Origin: Exiguobacterium qingdaonense
GTDB taxonomy: Bacteria; Bacillota; Bacilli; Exiguobacteriales; Exiguobacteriaceae
NCBI RefSeq assembly: GCF_018617855.1
Contig: NZ_JACSKY010000016.1
Location: 1-41,042, forward strand
DNA: 41,042 bases
Direction of reading: 5' to 3'
Position 1 is the first letter of the stretch, and every line of letters starts with the position of its first letter. Positions 8,905 to 17,294 of this stretch are shown in pieces. Both the position numbers and the translations under genes were made by a program. The notes beneath the pieces were generated by a model. The model was not told where the DNA came from. It searched no databases and saw only the letters and a list, made by a program, of their open reading frames with translations.

Positions 8905-9034
8905 CGCCTCACCTCACTTTTCATTCCTACATCCGATTCTTTACACGTTAGTATTCGGTATGAACGGTGGGAATCCTGTCCATTCCTCAATTTTTTCCAA
9001 ATTCAAGCTGCATTCGCATCGTTTATGCTGTTTT

Positions 9035-9043
9035 TGATATACT
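9035..9043 (+). promoter_or_regulatory. Extended -10 promoter element
   Basis: TGATATACT fits the extended -10 pattern TGnTATAAT. No good -35 is seen. A start near 9050 would give a 5' leader of about 24 nt for the gene whose ATG is at 9074. Confidence 0.5.
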
Positions 9044-9073
9044 AACCTTATGAATCTAGAGAGGAAGTGCACC

Positions 9074-9967
9074 ATGGCCAAACGACCGTTGACCCCTCGC
9101 GAAAGCGAGTTGATTGCGACTGCATTGTATGTGGTCGAGACAATTCCTTACGCCGGCTATATCGACCGTCTCGAATCCCTCACATTACGCGACATCGCTG
9201 ATGAGTACTTGAACGGGACGCTCACTTCAAAAGGTGCGATCGACGCCCTCGACCAATACATCTACGTCCGGCGTCATCGTTTCAAAAATGTGACCCCTCA
9301 TAACCTGTGGACGTTAGATGACCGGACGGAACAGGAGGCACTTCGTCATATTTCAAAGCGACCGGAGTTGAAAAAAGGACAGACGTTGAACAAGCGGAAT
9401 CAACCGTTTCAAGTCGGTCAAGACATTGAGTTCAAGGTGGACAAACACGTCGACCGAGGACAGTTCCGAATCTATATCGGGAAGCTTCAAGGCTATACAT
9501 GTAAGGCCCAGTCGAAAGTACGCGAGAAACAAAAATCAGTGTCCGGCTGGGTCACACATATCGACCCGAAAGACCGTTTAGTGTTCGTCAACGTCACAGA
9601 CTTTGGACGCTTACCGCTCGAACAGTCGATGAAGCAGGAACTCGAATCGATGAGCGCATCGATGCTCGGTTGGTTCGCCACGGCGACCATCCCATCTGAA
9701 GAAGAAGCGCTCCTTGCAAAACGAATGATTGCAACGCTTCAGCGACGCGATCAGCCGTATTGGTTCACGTTGATGACCGCATTGAACCACCCTCGTCCAG
9801 AACATGTGAAACGGTGGGGAACTGTTGTCAATCTTCTCGTCAAGGCGAGTAACGGTGACCAAAAGGCCATCCAAACATTAGAGACACAAGAAGACAAATA
9901 CTTTAAGGATGCGTTCATTCGGGCATTACGCTCGTTACATCAAGAAATGACAAAGCAGTCGAGTTGA
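9074..9967 (+). CDS. Cytosolic protein, unrecognised
   Basis: 297 residues from the ATG at 9074, which follows GAGGAAG; an in-frame ATG at 9050 would coincide with the probable transcription start. The protein begins MAKRPLTPRESELIATALYV, helical, then has a basic central region (VDKHVDRGQFRIYIGKLQGY) that resembles a small beta-barrel, and a helical C-terminus. No catalytic motif was identified. It is followed by a hairpin and then the hss/hrt cluster, from which it is probably independent. Confidence 0.65.
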   Translation: MAKRPLTPRESELIATALYVVETIPYAGYIDRLESLTLRDIADEYLNGTLTSKGAIDALDQYIYVRRHRFKNVTPHNLWTLDDRTEQEALRHISKRPELKKGQTLNKRNQPFQVGQDIEFKVDKHVDRGQFRIYIGKLQGYTCKAQSKVREKQKSVSGWVTHIDPKDRLVFVNVTDFGRLPLEQSMKQELESMSASMLGWFATATIPSEEEALLAKRMIATLQRRDQPYWFTLMTALNHPRPEHVKRWGTVVNLLVKASNGDQKAIQTLETQEDKYFKDAFIRALRSLHQEMTKQSS

Positions 9968-9972
9968 TTCGA

Positions 9973-10002
9973 CTCGAGGTGACTCCAAAAGGGTCACCTC
10001 GT
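9973..10002 (+). terminator. Probable terminator before the heme-stress cluster
   Basis: CGAGGTGA pairs with TCACCTCG around a short GC-containing loop, followed by a modest T tract (TTTCGT). It separates the unknown gene from hssR. Confidence 0.55.
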
Positions 10003-10040
10003 TTCGTGTCGAACCCATTCAGGAAAGGAACCGACCGAAT

Positions 10041-10706
10041 ATGCGTATACTCATCGTGGAAGACGACCCTTCCATATCACGTCTCGTGAAAGAGACGTTT
10101 GAAGATGCAGGACATGACGTTCTGACCGCGACAGACGGAAAGTCTGGAGAGCAACTATACACAACTGTTCCGATTGATGCCGCAATCATTGATATCATGT
10201 TACCCGGACTCGACGGTCGTGAACTTTGTCGACGGATCAAATCGACAATCGATGTTCCGGTCATCCTTTTGACGGCTCTCGATGAATGGGGGGATAAGCG
10301 TCAAGGCTTCGAACATGGTGCGGATGATTATATGACAAAGCCGTTCATCCCGGAGGAAATACTATTCCGGTTGCAAGCCGTCTCACGACGTTATCGCCGT
10401 TCGGCCGCTTCACACATTCAAGCCGGCCCCCTTCAACTCGATTTAAGAGAATATGAGGTGACGCTTGATGGTCAGCTATTCTATCTCCCTAAAAAAGAGT
10501 TCGAGCTACTGTTTCAGCTCGCCTCATTTCCGGGCAGGGTATATCGTCGTGAGGAACTGATCGATTTGGTATGGGGGTTTGATTTCGAGGGGGATGAACG
10601 GACCGTTGATGTGCATATCAAGCGTCTTCGTCACCGGTTCAACCATCCCGCCATTTCAATCCGAACGGTGCGTGGAGTCGGTTACTCGCTCGAGGTGAAC
10701 GGATGA
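10041..10706 (+). CDS. hssR: Heme-response regulator HssR (OmpR family)
   Basis: 221 residues. The receiver domain has acidic residues E7-D8-D9, phospho-acceptor Asp51 (AAIIDIMLPGLDG), Thr79 and Lys100. The C-terminal winged helix carries LPKKEFELLFQLAS and WGFDFEGDERTVDVHIKRLR, which closely resemble my recollection of staphylococcal HssR. HssR is phosphorylated by HssS and activates the heme exporter HrtAB. Support is strong here because the sensor, both transporter genes and a matching operator all follow. An AAAGGA site lies upstream. Its 3' end overlaps hssS by 4 nt (ATGA), indicating translational coupling. Confidence 0.88.
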   Translation: MRILIVEDDPSISRLVKETFEDAGHDVLTATDGKSGEQLYTTVPIDAAIIDIMLPGLDGRELCRRIKSTIDVPVILLTALDEWGDKRQGFEHGADDYMTKPFIPEEILFRLQAVSRRYRRSAASHIQAGPLQLDLREYEVTLDGQLFYLPKKEFELLFQLASFPGRVYRREELIDLVWGFDFEGDERTVDVHIKRLRHRFNHPAISIRTVRGVGYSLEVNG

Positions 10707-12049
10707 AGACACTTTACACGCGAATCATCGTCACGATGTTCTTGATTTTACTTCTATCCGGAGCCATCTCCCTGTTGATCAGCAATGTGGCTTATTACAC
10801 GTGGTGGCAACCTTCCTATAGCGAGAAGACGGAACAGGTCGCCAAAATGGCGGAGTCGTATGTCGAGAACCATACCGATTTAGACTATGATGCCTTCTAT
10901 ACTTTCTTAGCTGCGACCGGATATCAATTGGTCGTCATAGATGCGACAGACGATCGTCGACGCTTTGGCGGTGCATTTCGGGATGAGGCTATCTCTGACA
11001 CGGTGATCCAATCCGTACGGAACGGGAACCCGTACGAGGGAATGCGTGACTTCCCGTTTCACCTCTTCTTGCTCGGATTGTTCGATAACGAATTGACAAA
11101 CACATATGGATTTACACTTGAAAATGGGGACGTAATATTCATCCGTCCGGATTTGAGTGCCCAAATCCGCGAGTTACATCTGTTCGTCGGTCTATTTTTC
11201 GCACTCGTCACCCTCTTGGCATTTGGCTTGATCGCCATCTCGACACGATCCCTCGTCCGCCCGTTACAGACGCTAACGCACGCGACCACATCCGTCGCCA
11301 TGCGCAAAGTTCCGGAACATCTCCCCGTCGAGCGTCAAGATGAAATCGGGACGTTGGCACGACAATTTCAAAACATGTCAAACGAGATCGATCGGACCGA
11401 AGCGAGACAGCGACGGTTCGTTTCGAATGTCTCCCATGAGTTCCAATCTCCGTTGACTTCCTTAGTTGGCTATGCCGAGAAATTGGCTGATGGAACGGTC
11501 GGAGAACAAAAAGAATATGCGCGCGTCATCGAACAGGAGACGAAACGTCTGTCCCAATTGACAAAGCAACTCCTGCTTTTATCACGATTGGATGAAAATC
11601 CACCAACCCTCGAGACGGACGTGAATGTGCTTCAATCGATATCCGAAGTCATTCAGATGAACGCCTTCTTGCTAGATCAAAAAGGAATTGCCGTCGTTAC
11701 CGACATTCCACAAGACGTGGTCTTAAAGAGTGATCCGGTTCTGCTAGCTCAAGTATGGAACAACGTACTCGTGAACGCCATAAATGCTTCACAAGATGGA
11801 GGCACGATCCACATCACATGTATCATCGAACCGAATATCGTCATCTCGTTTAAGGACGAAGGAACCGGGATGAATGTCGAGACAAAAGAGCACCTCTTCG
11901 ACCGCTTCTATCGCGGGGACACGGCTCGAACAAGTCAAGGGACAGGTCTCGGTCTCGCCATCACCTCAGATATCATTGACCTACATGGTGGAAACATCAC
12001 CGTCGAATCACACATGGGAATCGGTACCACGATTTATCTACATTTTTGA
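10703..12049 (+). CDS. hssS: Heme-sensing histidine kinase HssS
   Basis: 448 residues. Two membrane segments (about 8-30 and 158-180) flank an extracytoplasmic sensor of about 125 residues containing FGGAFRDE, YEGMRDFPFHLF and GLFDNELTNTYG, a pattern also present in staphylococcal HssS. A HAMP region follows, then the H-box with His245 (NVSHEFQSPLT) and an ATPase domain with NNVLVNAINAS, DEGTGM and GTGLGLAI. It autophosphorylates and passes phosphate to HssR when heme accumulates, according to family knowledge. It is coupled to hssR by overlap. The operator for hrtB lies a few bases after its stop. Confidence 0.88.
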   Translation: MKTLYTRIIVTMFLILLLSGAISLLISNVAYYTWWQPSYSEKTEQVAKMAESYVENHTDLDYDAFYTFLAATGYQLVVIDATDDRRRFGGAFRDEAISDTVIQSVRNGNPYEGMRDFPFHLFLLGLFDNELTNTYGFTLENGDVIFIRPDLSAQIRELHLFVGLFFALVTLLAFGLIAISTRSLVRPLQTLTHATTSVAMRKVPEHLPVERQDEIGTLARQFQNMSNEIDRTEARQRRFVSNVSHEFQSPLTSLVGYAEKLADGTVGEQKEYARVIEQETKRLSQLTKQLLLLSRLDENPPTLETDVNVLQSISEVIQMNAFLLDQKGIAVVTDIPQDVVLKSDPVLLAQVWNNVLVNAINASQDGGTIHITCIIEPNIVISFKDEGTGMNVETKEHLFDRFYRGDTARTSQGTGLGLAITSDIIDLHGGNITVESHMGIGTTIYLHF

Positions 12050-12053
12050 TGTC

Positions 12054-12073
12054 GTTCATATTCTGTTCATATT
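12054..12073 (+). promoter_or_regulatory. HssR operator: direct repeat before hrtB
   Basis: GTTCATATT (12054-12062) and GTTCATATT (12065-12073) are identical 9-mers separated by CT. This equals the HssR-binding direct repeat described upstream of hrtAB in Staphylococcus aureus, as I recall it. TACACT at 12081-12086 could be the -10 element, with the repeats covering the -35 region, as for an activator-dependent promoter. It lies in the 68-nt gap between hssS and hrtB. Confidence 0.88.
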
Positions 12074-12117
12074 GATTACGTACACTTCCTTCATCAGCAC
12101 TTGAAGGAGGTTTTTTT

Positions 12118-13131
12118 ATGAAGTTAGGTTGGAAAGAGATGTCAAGACAGAAAAGAAAATTTTCCATGTTGTTCGTGATCACATTTTTGATCGTCATGTT
12201 GACGACACTCATCACGGGGCTAGCAGACGGCCTCGCATATGATAACGGTTCTGCCTTGCACGAACTGAATGCTTCAACATATCGACTAGACCCAGACTCA
12301 GAAGGTCAATTGACGCGATCGTTTATAGACGTGACGGCGGATACATCAACGGAAACGATGAGCGTTCGACCGCTCACGGTCACGATTGATGGAAAAAAGG
12401 AAGAAGTTACACTGTTTGCCCTTCCGAGCGCAAGTAATATCGACCCCGGTACTAATCTTGAAACAGGTGAAGTCCTGTTTGACCCAAGTCTTTCAGAGCA
12501 GCTTGAAACAGGTGACATCTTGATCGACTTTGCGTCTAACTACCGTTTTACGATGGCCGGGGAGACGCCTGGACGCTACAGTCATGGGCCGGTCATGTAC
12601 ACGACGAACGAGACGTGGTTCGATTATTTGAATCATTCCGAACAACGTCCGTATGTATCTGCCGAGATTGGATCCGAATCCATGATGTCCGATTCACTCG
12701 TCATGAGCCAACAAGATTTGATTGAGTCGGTTCCAGGATATAGCGCGGAACAAAGTACGTTCACGATGATGCGTGCCTTTCTGCTCGTGATCGGAACGTT
12801 TATTTTGACCGCATTCTTTTATTTGTTCACGCTTCAAAAATTACCTGAACTCGGAATTCTGAAGGCAATCGGTCTCGCTCCTCGCATCATCGGACGGGCC
12901 CTCTTGTTTCAGGTCATCGTCATCGTCACGACCGCAGTCGTCACATCAATCGGGGTCACGTACGTAGTCGATGCGTTGATTCCATCATCGTTACCGTTTC
13001 TAGTCGACTTCGGCCATGTCGCGCTGTTTGGGTCCATGTTCATCTTCTTATCTGTTCTTGGCGCGTTGTTACCATTATGGAAACTACGTCAAGTCGACGC
13101 GATTGAGATTATAGGAGGGAAAGCATCATGA
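12118..13131 (+). CDS. hrtB: Heme exporter permease HrtB (MacB/FtsX type)
   Basis: 337 residues. The N-terminus MKLGWKEMSRQKRKF leads into a first membrane segment (about 17-38), then an extracytoplasmic domain of about 175 residues, then three segments near 217-240, 262-288 and 298-322, the FtsX/MacB permease layout. With HrtA it extracts heme from the membrane and relieves heme toxicity in the homologous staphylococcal system. The ATG follows GAAGGAGG. The stop overlaps the hrtA start by 4 nt, so the two are translated together. Confidence 0.87.
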   Translation: MKLGWKEMSRQKRKFSMLFVITFLIVMLTTLITGLADGLAYDNGSALHELNASTYRLDPDSEGQLTRSFIDVTADTSTETMSVRPLTVTIDGKKEEVTLFALPSASNIDPGTNLETGEVLFDPSLSEQLETGDILIDFASNYRFTMAGETPGRYSHGPVMYTTNETWFDYLNHSEQRPYVSAEIGSESMMSDSLVMSQQDLIESVPGYSAEQSTFTMMRAFLLVIGTFILTAFFYLFTLQKLPELGILKAIGLAPRIIGRALLFQVIVIVTTAVVTSIGVTYVVDALIPSSLPFLVDFGHVALFGSMFIFLSVLGALLPLWKLRQVDAIEIIGGKAS

Positions 13132-13766
13132 GGTTAAGCCATGTATCACACCAGTTTGACGGTCATCTCGTATTGAATGACATCGAGTTACATGTATCAC
13201 CAGGAGAATGCGTCGCCATCGTCGGTCCGAGTGGTAGCGGGAAGAGCACATTGCTTTACATCCTCGGTCTATTGCGAAAACCGGATCAAGGAGCATTCAT
13301 GATGGACGGACGCGACGTGTTCGAACTAGACGAGGAACAGCGCCGTCTGTTACGCCTGCTTGAAGTCGGGTTCGTGTTTCAGCAGGCCCACCTGATCCCG
13401 TATTTGACCGTGCTCGAACAACTTGAGCTGATTCAAGAGACAGAAGAGGTCGATGCGAAGCAACGATTGACCGACCTCGGCTTAGGACACCGTCTGCACC
13501 ACCTCCCGACGACCTTGTCAGGAGGTGAGAAGCAACGCGTCGCCGTCGCACGGGCTCTCATCAATTCCCCGAGACTCATTTTGGCAGACGAACCGACGGC
13601 GAGTCTCGACTATGAGAACGGACGACGTGTCATGGAACTCTTGGCCGACGAGGCCCACCGAGCAGGTCGAAGCGTCGTTGTCATCACGCATGACGAGCGT
13701 ATGCTCGACGTATGTGACCGTGTACTTCGCATCCTTGATGGGGCGTTGACAGAAGTCAACAACTGA
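13128..13766 (+). CDS. hrtA: Heme exporter ATPase HrtA (ABC)
   Basis: 212 residues, a single nucleotide-binding domain. Walker A is GPSGSGKST at 33-41, the Q-loop is in FVFQQAHLIPYL, the signature LSGGE is at 130-134, Walker B with ILADEPTASLD begins at 151, and the switch His is at 188. The HLIPYLTVLEQL stretch is typical of the MacB/HrtA group. It powers HrtB. The 3' end overlaps the convergent gene on the minus strand by 11 nt, and no terminator hairpin is seen at this end. Confidence 0.88.
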   Translation: MRLSHVSHQFDGHLVLNDIELHVSPGECVAIVGPSGSGKSTLLYILGLLRKPDQGAFMMDGRDVFELDEEQRRLLRLLEVGFVFQQAHLIPYLTVLEQLELIQETEEVDAKQRLTDLGLGHRLHHLPTTLSGGEKQRVAVARALINSPRLILADEPTASLDYENGRRVMELLADEAHRAGRSVVVITHDERMLDVCDRVLRILDGALTEVNN

Positions 13767-14172
13767 TCAGAGGGTCACGGAGACAGATCTGATGAAGCTG
13801 GTGCGTCAGCCAACCTCCGAAGCGGATGGTGACACCGATGTCCCCGCTTTCGGAAATGGTTGCTTCTTCAATCGTCATCAATCGTTCCAATATGTGATTC
13901 GATTCGAGTTGGATCCCCGACAGACAAGCGAATGCGCGTATGATTTCTTCCGGTCGACACCCGATCAGACGTGCAATCTCTTGAACCTCGGTGAGAAGAC
14001 TCGTTTTGTTATGCATAAAATACTGGTCAAGCAACAGGTCAAAGACGAGTCCGACCATCCGTTTGTCACCGTCACTCGTCCATGAGAACGTCACTCCACG
14101 TTCGAGCGTCCCTTGACGGTTGCTCAACACGAGTTGAATCATTCGGTAAATGCCTGTTCGTTCCATTAACAT
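13756..14172 (-). CDS. Protein of unknown function, convergent with hrtA
   Basis: 138 residues, soluble. A central stretch (EVQEIARLIGCRPEEIIRAFACL) could form a helix-turn-helix-like helical pair, which would fit a regulator, but this is only a suggestion. Two starts are possible, ATG at 14172 or 14166, with a weak GGGAAGTGGGGA site upstream. The codon pattern favours this strand over the overlapping plus-strand frame. It overlaps the last 11 nt of hrtA. No family was recognised. Confidence 0.5.
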   Translation of the reverse strand: MLMERTGIYRMIQLVLSNRQGTLERGVTFSWTSDGDKRMVGLVFDLLLDQYFMHNKTSLLTEVQEIARLIGCRPEEIIRAFACLSGIQLESNHILERLMTIEEATISESGDIGVTIRFGGWLTHQLHQICLRDPLISC

Positions 14173-14346
14173 TCCCCACTTCCCTACTGATTGTCACTCC
14201 ATCATATCCTGAAAGACAATCTGCTGCGATTGGTCATGACTTCTTCAATCCAGACTGTTATGACACGTATATGTCCTGCTTATGTAATAAAAAAGGACCA
14301 CATCGATTCGTTTCGGGTACAATAACGGTGAAAGGAGTCGGTATGA

Positions 14347-15270
14347 ATGCAAAAAAAATGGCAAATTGGATTGGCATCTTTCGTCACGGGGTATTATGCG
14401 GTCAGTTACTATGCCTTTAAGCGGATGACGCGAGGTAAACGGAAGACACCCGAAATGTTACTCGCACCTTACACGGAAAAGGATCGTGCTTTTTATCATG
14501 ACGTACCGTTTGAGCACGTCTCGATTCAATCAAGAGATGACTATCGTCTGTACGGACGCATTTACCGAAACGGTTCATCGACGAAGTGGATTGTATTTGT
14601 CCATGGATATACCGCGTCGCATAGCTTCATGGCCCCTCATCTCGCCATGTTCCATCGACTCGGCTATAACCTGCTCGCCGTCGATTTGCGCTCACATGGG
14701 GAGTCTGAAGGAGTTTACGCCTCATACGGCTATCATGAAAAAATCGATATGATTGACTGGATAGATTGGTTGAAATCGAATGAAACGGTCGATCAGCTCG
14801 GGCTTCATGGCGTCTCCATGGGAGCGGCGACGGTTTTACAGACGACACCGCTCACAGATGTCGATTTCGTCATCGCAGAATGCCCGTTTGATGACATGAG
14901 ACAACTGATGCTCTATCAATTAAAGGAGTTACATCACATCCCAGCCGAGTTCATTTTACCCGGGATCAACTATTTCCTTTGGTCACGTGCAGGCTTCACG
15001 ATGAAACAGGTTCAACCTAAAAAGGCCGTCACCGAAACGACGACCCCAATCCTGTTCGTGCACGGCTCAAAAGATGACTTCGTCCCGACTTGGATGTCGG
15101 TCGAAATGAATGCATTGAACCGGAAGAACGACTTGGTATTAATTGATGGAGCAGAACATACCGATTGCATGGTCAAGGATGCCTCTGCGTATGAAGAGGC
15201 GGTCAATCGCTTTTTTCAGCGACATGGATTGGACCAGCAATCAAATCGAGCAATACATGTAACACCATGA
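14347..15270 (+). CDS. Membrane-anchored alpha/beta hydrolase
   Basis: 307 residues. An N-terminal hydrophobic segment (about 6-24) probably anchors it. The alpha/beta hydrolase core follows, with the oxyanion HG in FVHGYTASH, nucleophile Ser157 in GVSMGA, an acidic residue in VHGSKDDFVP (Asp243 or Asp244) and His271 in GAEHTDC. It resembles the Bacillus YqkD group of unknown substrate. The ATG at 14347 follows AAAGGAG. Its last 68 nt overlap the 3' end of the convergent CPBP protease gene, so each strand encodes a C-terminus there. Confidence 0.85.
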   Translation: MQKKWQIGLASFVTGYYAVSYYAFKRMTRGKRKTPEMLLAPYTEKDRAFYHDVPFEHVSIQSRDDYRLYGRIYRNGSSTKWIVFVHGYTASHSFMAPHLAMFHRLGYNLLAVDLRSHGESEGVYASYGYHEKIDMIDWIDWLKSNETVDQLGLHGVSMGAATVLQTTPLTDVDFVIAECPFDDMRQLMLYQLKELHHIPAEFILPGINYFLWSRAGFTMKQVQPKKAVTETTTPILFVHGSKDDFVPTWMSVEMNALNRKNDLVLIDGAEHTDCMVKDASAYEEAVNRFFQRHGLDQQSNRAIHVTP

Positions 15271-15898
15271 CCGGCCATAGTACGCCCATCCCTAAATAAA
15301 GGATGCCAAGACCAAAACCGACGATTCCAGTTGTGATGACCCCTTTTATCCCTTGATACGCATGTGCTATCCCGAAAAGGACACCACCGATTAGTGCAAG
15401 GGTGACGTTCGACCCATCGATATAGAGGGTGACTGTATATAGTAAGACTCCTCTAAAGATGAACTCTTCCGTCACACCGGCCGTGACCGAGACGGCGCTC
15501 CATGACTGCTCTTCCGCCTTAGTACGTGGGAGTAGCAGCTTCTCTAAATCTAGTTCATAGTAAGGGCGCAACGCGTTTCTAAGTCGCGATGACGTTTTGA
15601 CCAACACATAAAAGATGAGCGTTGACGCAACGAGAATGCATGCTAGTAAAAATACTTGCCATGCCGCGTCGTCTCCGGTTTCAGGTATAATTCTCAACCC
15701 TACTTCACGTGGCGGTACTTGAAATAAAAAAATAAGAGCGACGATTAACAAAGTCAGTCCCCACGACGATTTCACGGTCTGCTCATAAACCCATGCCCGC
15801 CCTTTCGTCTCAATCAATGGTCGAACTAGTTTGGCGTTGAAGATTTGAACGATCAGCATATATCCGATGATGGCGGTAAATATTAAACGTTCAAGCAA
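15203..15898 (-). CDS. CPBP family intramembrane glutamic protease
   Basis: 231 residues with about six hydrophobic segments. The CPBP (Abi/CAAX protease) motifs are present: EEFIFRG with Glu144, Glu145 and Arg149; FGIAHAYQG with His179; and HVLLDL with His214. Members cleave membrane substrates or act in self-immunity and sporulation-related processing; the target here is unknown. The TTG start at 15898 lies 9 nt after AGGAG. Its 3' end overlaps the convergent hydrolase gene by 68 nt. Confidence 0.87.
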   Translation of the reverse strand: MLERLIFTAIIGYMLIVQIFNAKLVRPLIETKGRAWVYEQTVKSSWGLTLLIVALIFLFQVPPREVGLRIIPETGDDAAWQVFLLACILVASTLIFYVLVKTSSRLRNALRPYYELDLEKLLLPRTKAEEQSWSAVSVTAGVTEEFIFRGVLLYTVTLYIDGSNVTLALIGGVLFGIAHAYQGIKGVITTGIVGFGLGILYLGMGVLWPVMVLHVLLDLIAGPIHVAEKSD

Positions 15899-15931
15899 AT
15901 AAATCCACTCCTGTCCTTCCGCATATCTATA

Positions 15932-15940
15932 TGCTACACT
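15932..15940 (+). promoter_or_regulatory. Candidate extended -10 promoter
   Basis: TGCTACACT fits the extended -10 pattern, 36 nt before the transglycosylase start codon. No clear -35 is visible. Confidence 0.4.
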
Positions 15941-15975
15941 ATTCGGGTATTGTCTAAAAGCTAGGAGGCGGTATC

Positions 15976-16668
15976 TTGAAACGTATGATGCTGCGACTGA
16001 CCGGTTTCATCATTGTGCTCGTGCTATTGCTCGGGGCAGTCGGCTGGCTCGGTCAACATGATAAAGTTAACAATGGTTTGTATCGCACCTATTTCGGTGA
16101 CAACGGCATCCCGAACACGCATATCGCCGTCTATGAAGACGCAGCCGAGACGTACGATGTCGACTGGCGTCTCCTTGCCGCCGTTCATCGTGTGGAGACC
16201 ATCTTTTCTCACAGTTCCTCGATGCGTTCTTCAGTCGGTGCCATCGGACCCTTTCAGTTCATGCCTCGCACTTGGCTCGGCTGGGAGTATGACACCGATG
16301 ACCAAAAAGGCGATGTGCCGGAGGACGAAGTAGATTTGACAGACCTTGCCTTGATTAAACAGTACGGCGGTCTCGGTCGCGATGGGGACGGGGATGGGAA
16401 AGCAGACCCACACAGCCTAGTTGATTCTGCGCATACGGCGGCGTATTATTTAAGTGAACATGGTGGGAAGAAATCTGATTCGGTCACATCCATCCGAAAC
16501 GCCATCTTCGAATACAATCGAAGCGAACAGTATGTCAACGACGTCATGGCGTTTTTTGAGAGTTACGAGACAAATGTGATTTACATGCCTGATGAGCGTG
16601 ACACGTTCAGTCAACAAGTCGCCTATTACACGATCCGATATGTCGAGTGGTTCAAAGAACTCGGCTGA
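15976..16668 (+). CDS. Membrane-anchored lytic transglycosylase (SLT-like)
   Basis: 230 residues. An N-terminal membrane anchor (about 8-24) is followed by a lysozyme-like fold: LLAAVHRVETIF with probable catalytic Glu74, then SSVGAIGPFQFMPRTW, the conserved SLT/MltB-type block. Such enzymes cleave the MurNAc-GlcNAc bond of peptidoglycan with 1,6-anhydro product formation. A DGDGDGKAD stretch could bind calcium. The TTG start lies 7 nt after AGGAGG; an ATG at 15985 is less well placed. The DUF1643 gene follows in the same direction after 28 nt. Confidence 0.85.
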   Translation: MKRMMLRLTGFIIVLVLLLGAVGWLGQHDKVNNGLYRTYFGDNGIPNTHIAVYEDAAETYDVDWRLLAAVHRVETIFSHSSSMRSSVGAIGPFQFMPRTWLGWEYDTDDQKGDVPEDEVDLTDLALIKQYGGLGRDGDGDGKADPHSLVDSAHTAAYYLSEHGGKKSDSVTSIRNAIFEYNRSEQYVNDVMAFFESYETNVIYMPDERDTFSQQVAYYTIRYVEWFKELG

Positions 16669-16696
16669 TGCGTACATGAAAAAGTGAGGAATGGAA

Positions 16697-17284
16697 ATGA
16701 ACACGCATGTAGAAGAAGTAACTATTCGCGTAAAGTCAACCTTCAATGAAGATAAAACGAAACGCTATATGCGAACGTATGAGTTCACCGGTGTAGAAGA
16801 TGGGGTCACGTGTGCCGTCATCATTTACTCACCGCGCATGAGCGATGCCTTTTTATCCGGTACGACGACACAACGTGCTTATATGTTGATGCAAAATCAT
16901 TTGTCGCAACCGATTCGAGAGATGCGCGTCATCAGTCTCGTCCCAACGCTCGCAATCAATGACAACCTTCCCTACGTGGAATCTCAGCTCGATGAGACGA
17001 ATTACCACTATGTCGAGGAGACGTTACAGGAAGTGAAAGCGAGCGGCGGCATGATCATCGTCGGTTGGGGTTCCCCTGGTCGATTGATGCATCATTCGAC
17101 ATCCTACAAATCGCTTTTTGCCGATTACGAGGCGAACATGTATTGTATCGGCACGACATCCAAAGGTGAGCCCCAACAGATTCGAATGGCCAATGAGAAC
17201 ACTGTCCTCGAGCCGTTCAACAATGAATCCGTGAAGCCTAAGTTTCGAATTGTGAAAGAGACGAAAAAAGACGACTCCGAATGA
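16697..17284 (+). CDS. DUF1643 family protein
   Basis: 195 residues from the ATG at 16697, 6 nt after GTGAGGA; the ATG two codons upstream overlaps that site. The body contains IIYSPRMSDAF, where the family usually has a NPS-type motif, and MIIVGWGSPGRL, the conserved GWG block of DUF1643. The biochemical role of this family is not established. It follows the transglycosylase gene and probably shares its transcript. Its stop codon lies inside the bidirectional terminator. Confidence 0.7.
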   Translation: MNTHVEEVTIRVKSTFNEDKTKRYMRTYEFTGVEDGVTCAVIIYSPRMSDAFLSGTTTQRAYMLMQNHLSQPIREMRVISLVPTLAINDNLPYVESQLDETNYHYVEETLQEVKASGGMIIVGWGSPGRLMHHSTSYKSLFADYEANMYCIGTTSKGEPQQIRMANENTVLEPFNNESVKPKFRIVKETKKDDSE

Positions 17285-17294
17285 GTCGTCTTTT
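17264..17294. terminator. Bidirectional terminator overlapping two gene ends
   Basis: GACGACTC (17270-17277) pairs with GAGTCGTC (17283-17290), flanked by AAAAAA and TTTT. The stop codons of the DUF1643 gene and of ykoC lie inside or touch it. Confidence 0.9.

Noticed and set aside
13792-14085. Forward open frame opposite the unknown gene at 13756-14172
   Set aside because: The minus-strand frame is longer and has protein-like composition; this is its shadow.
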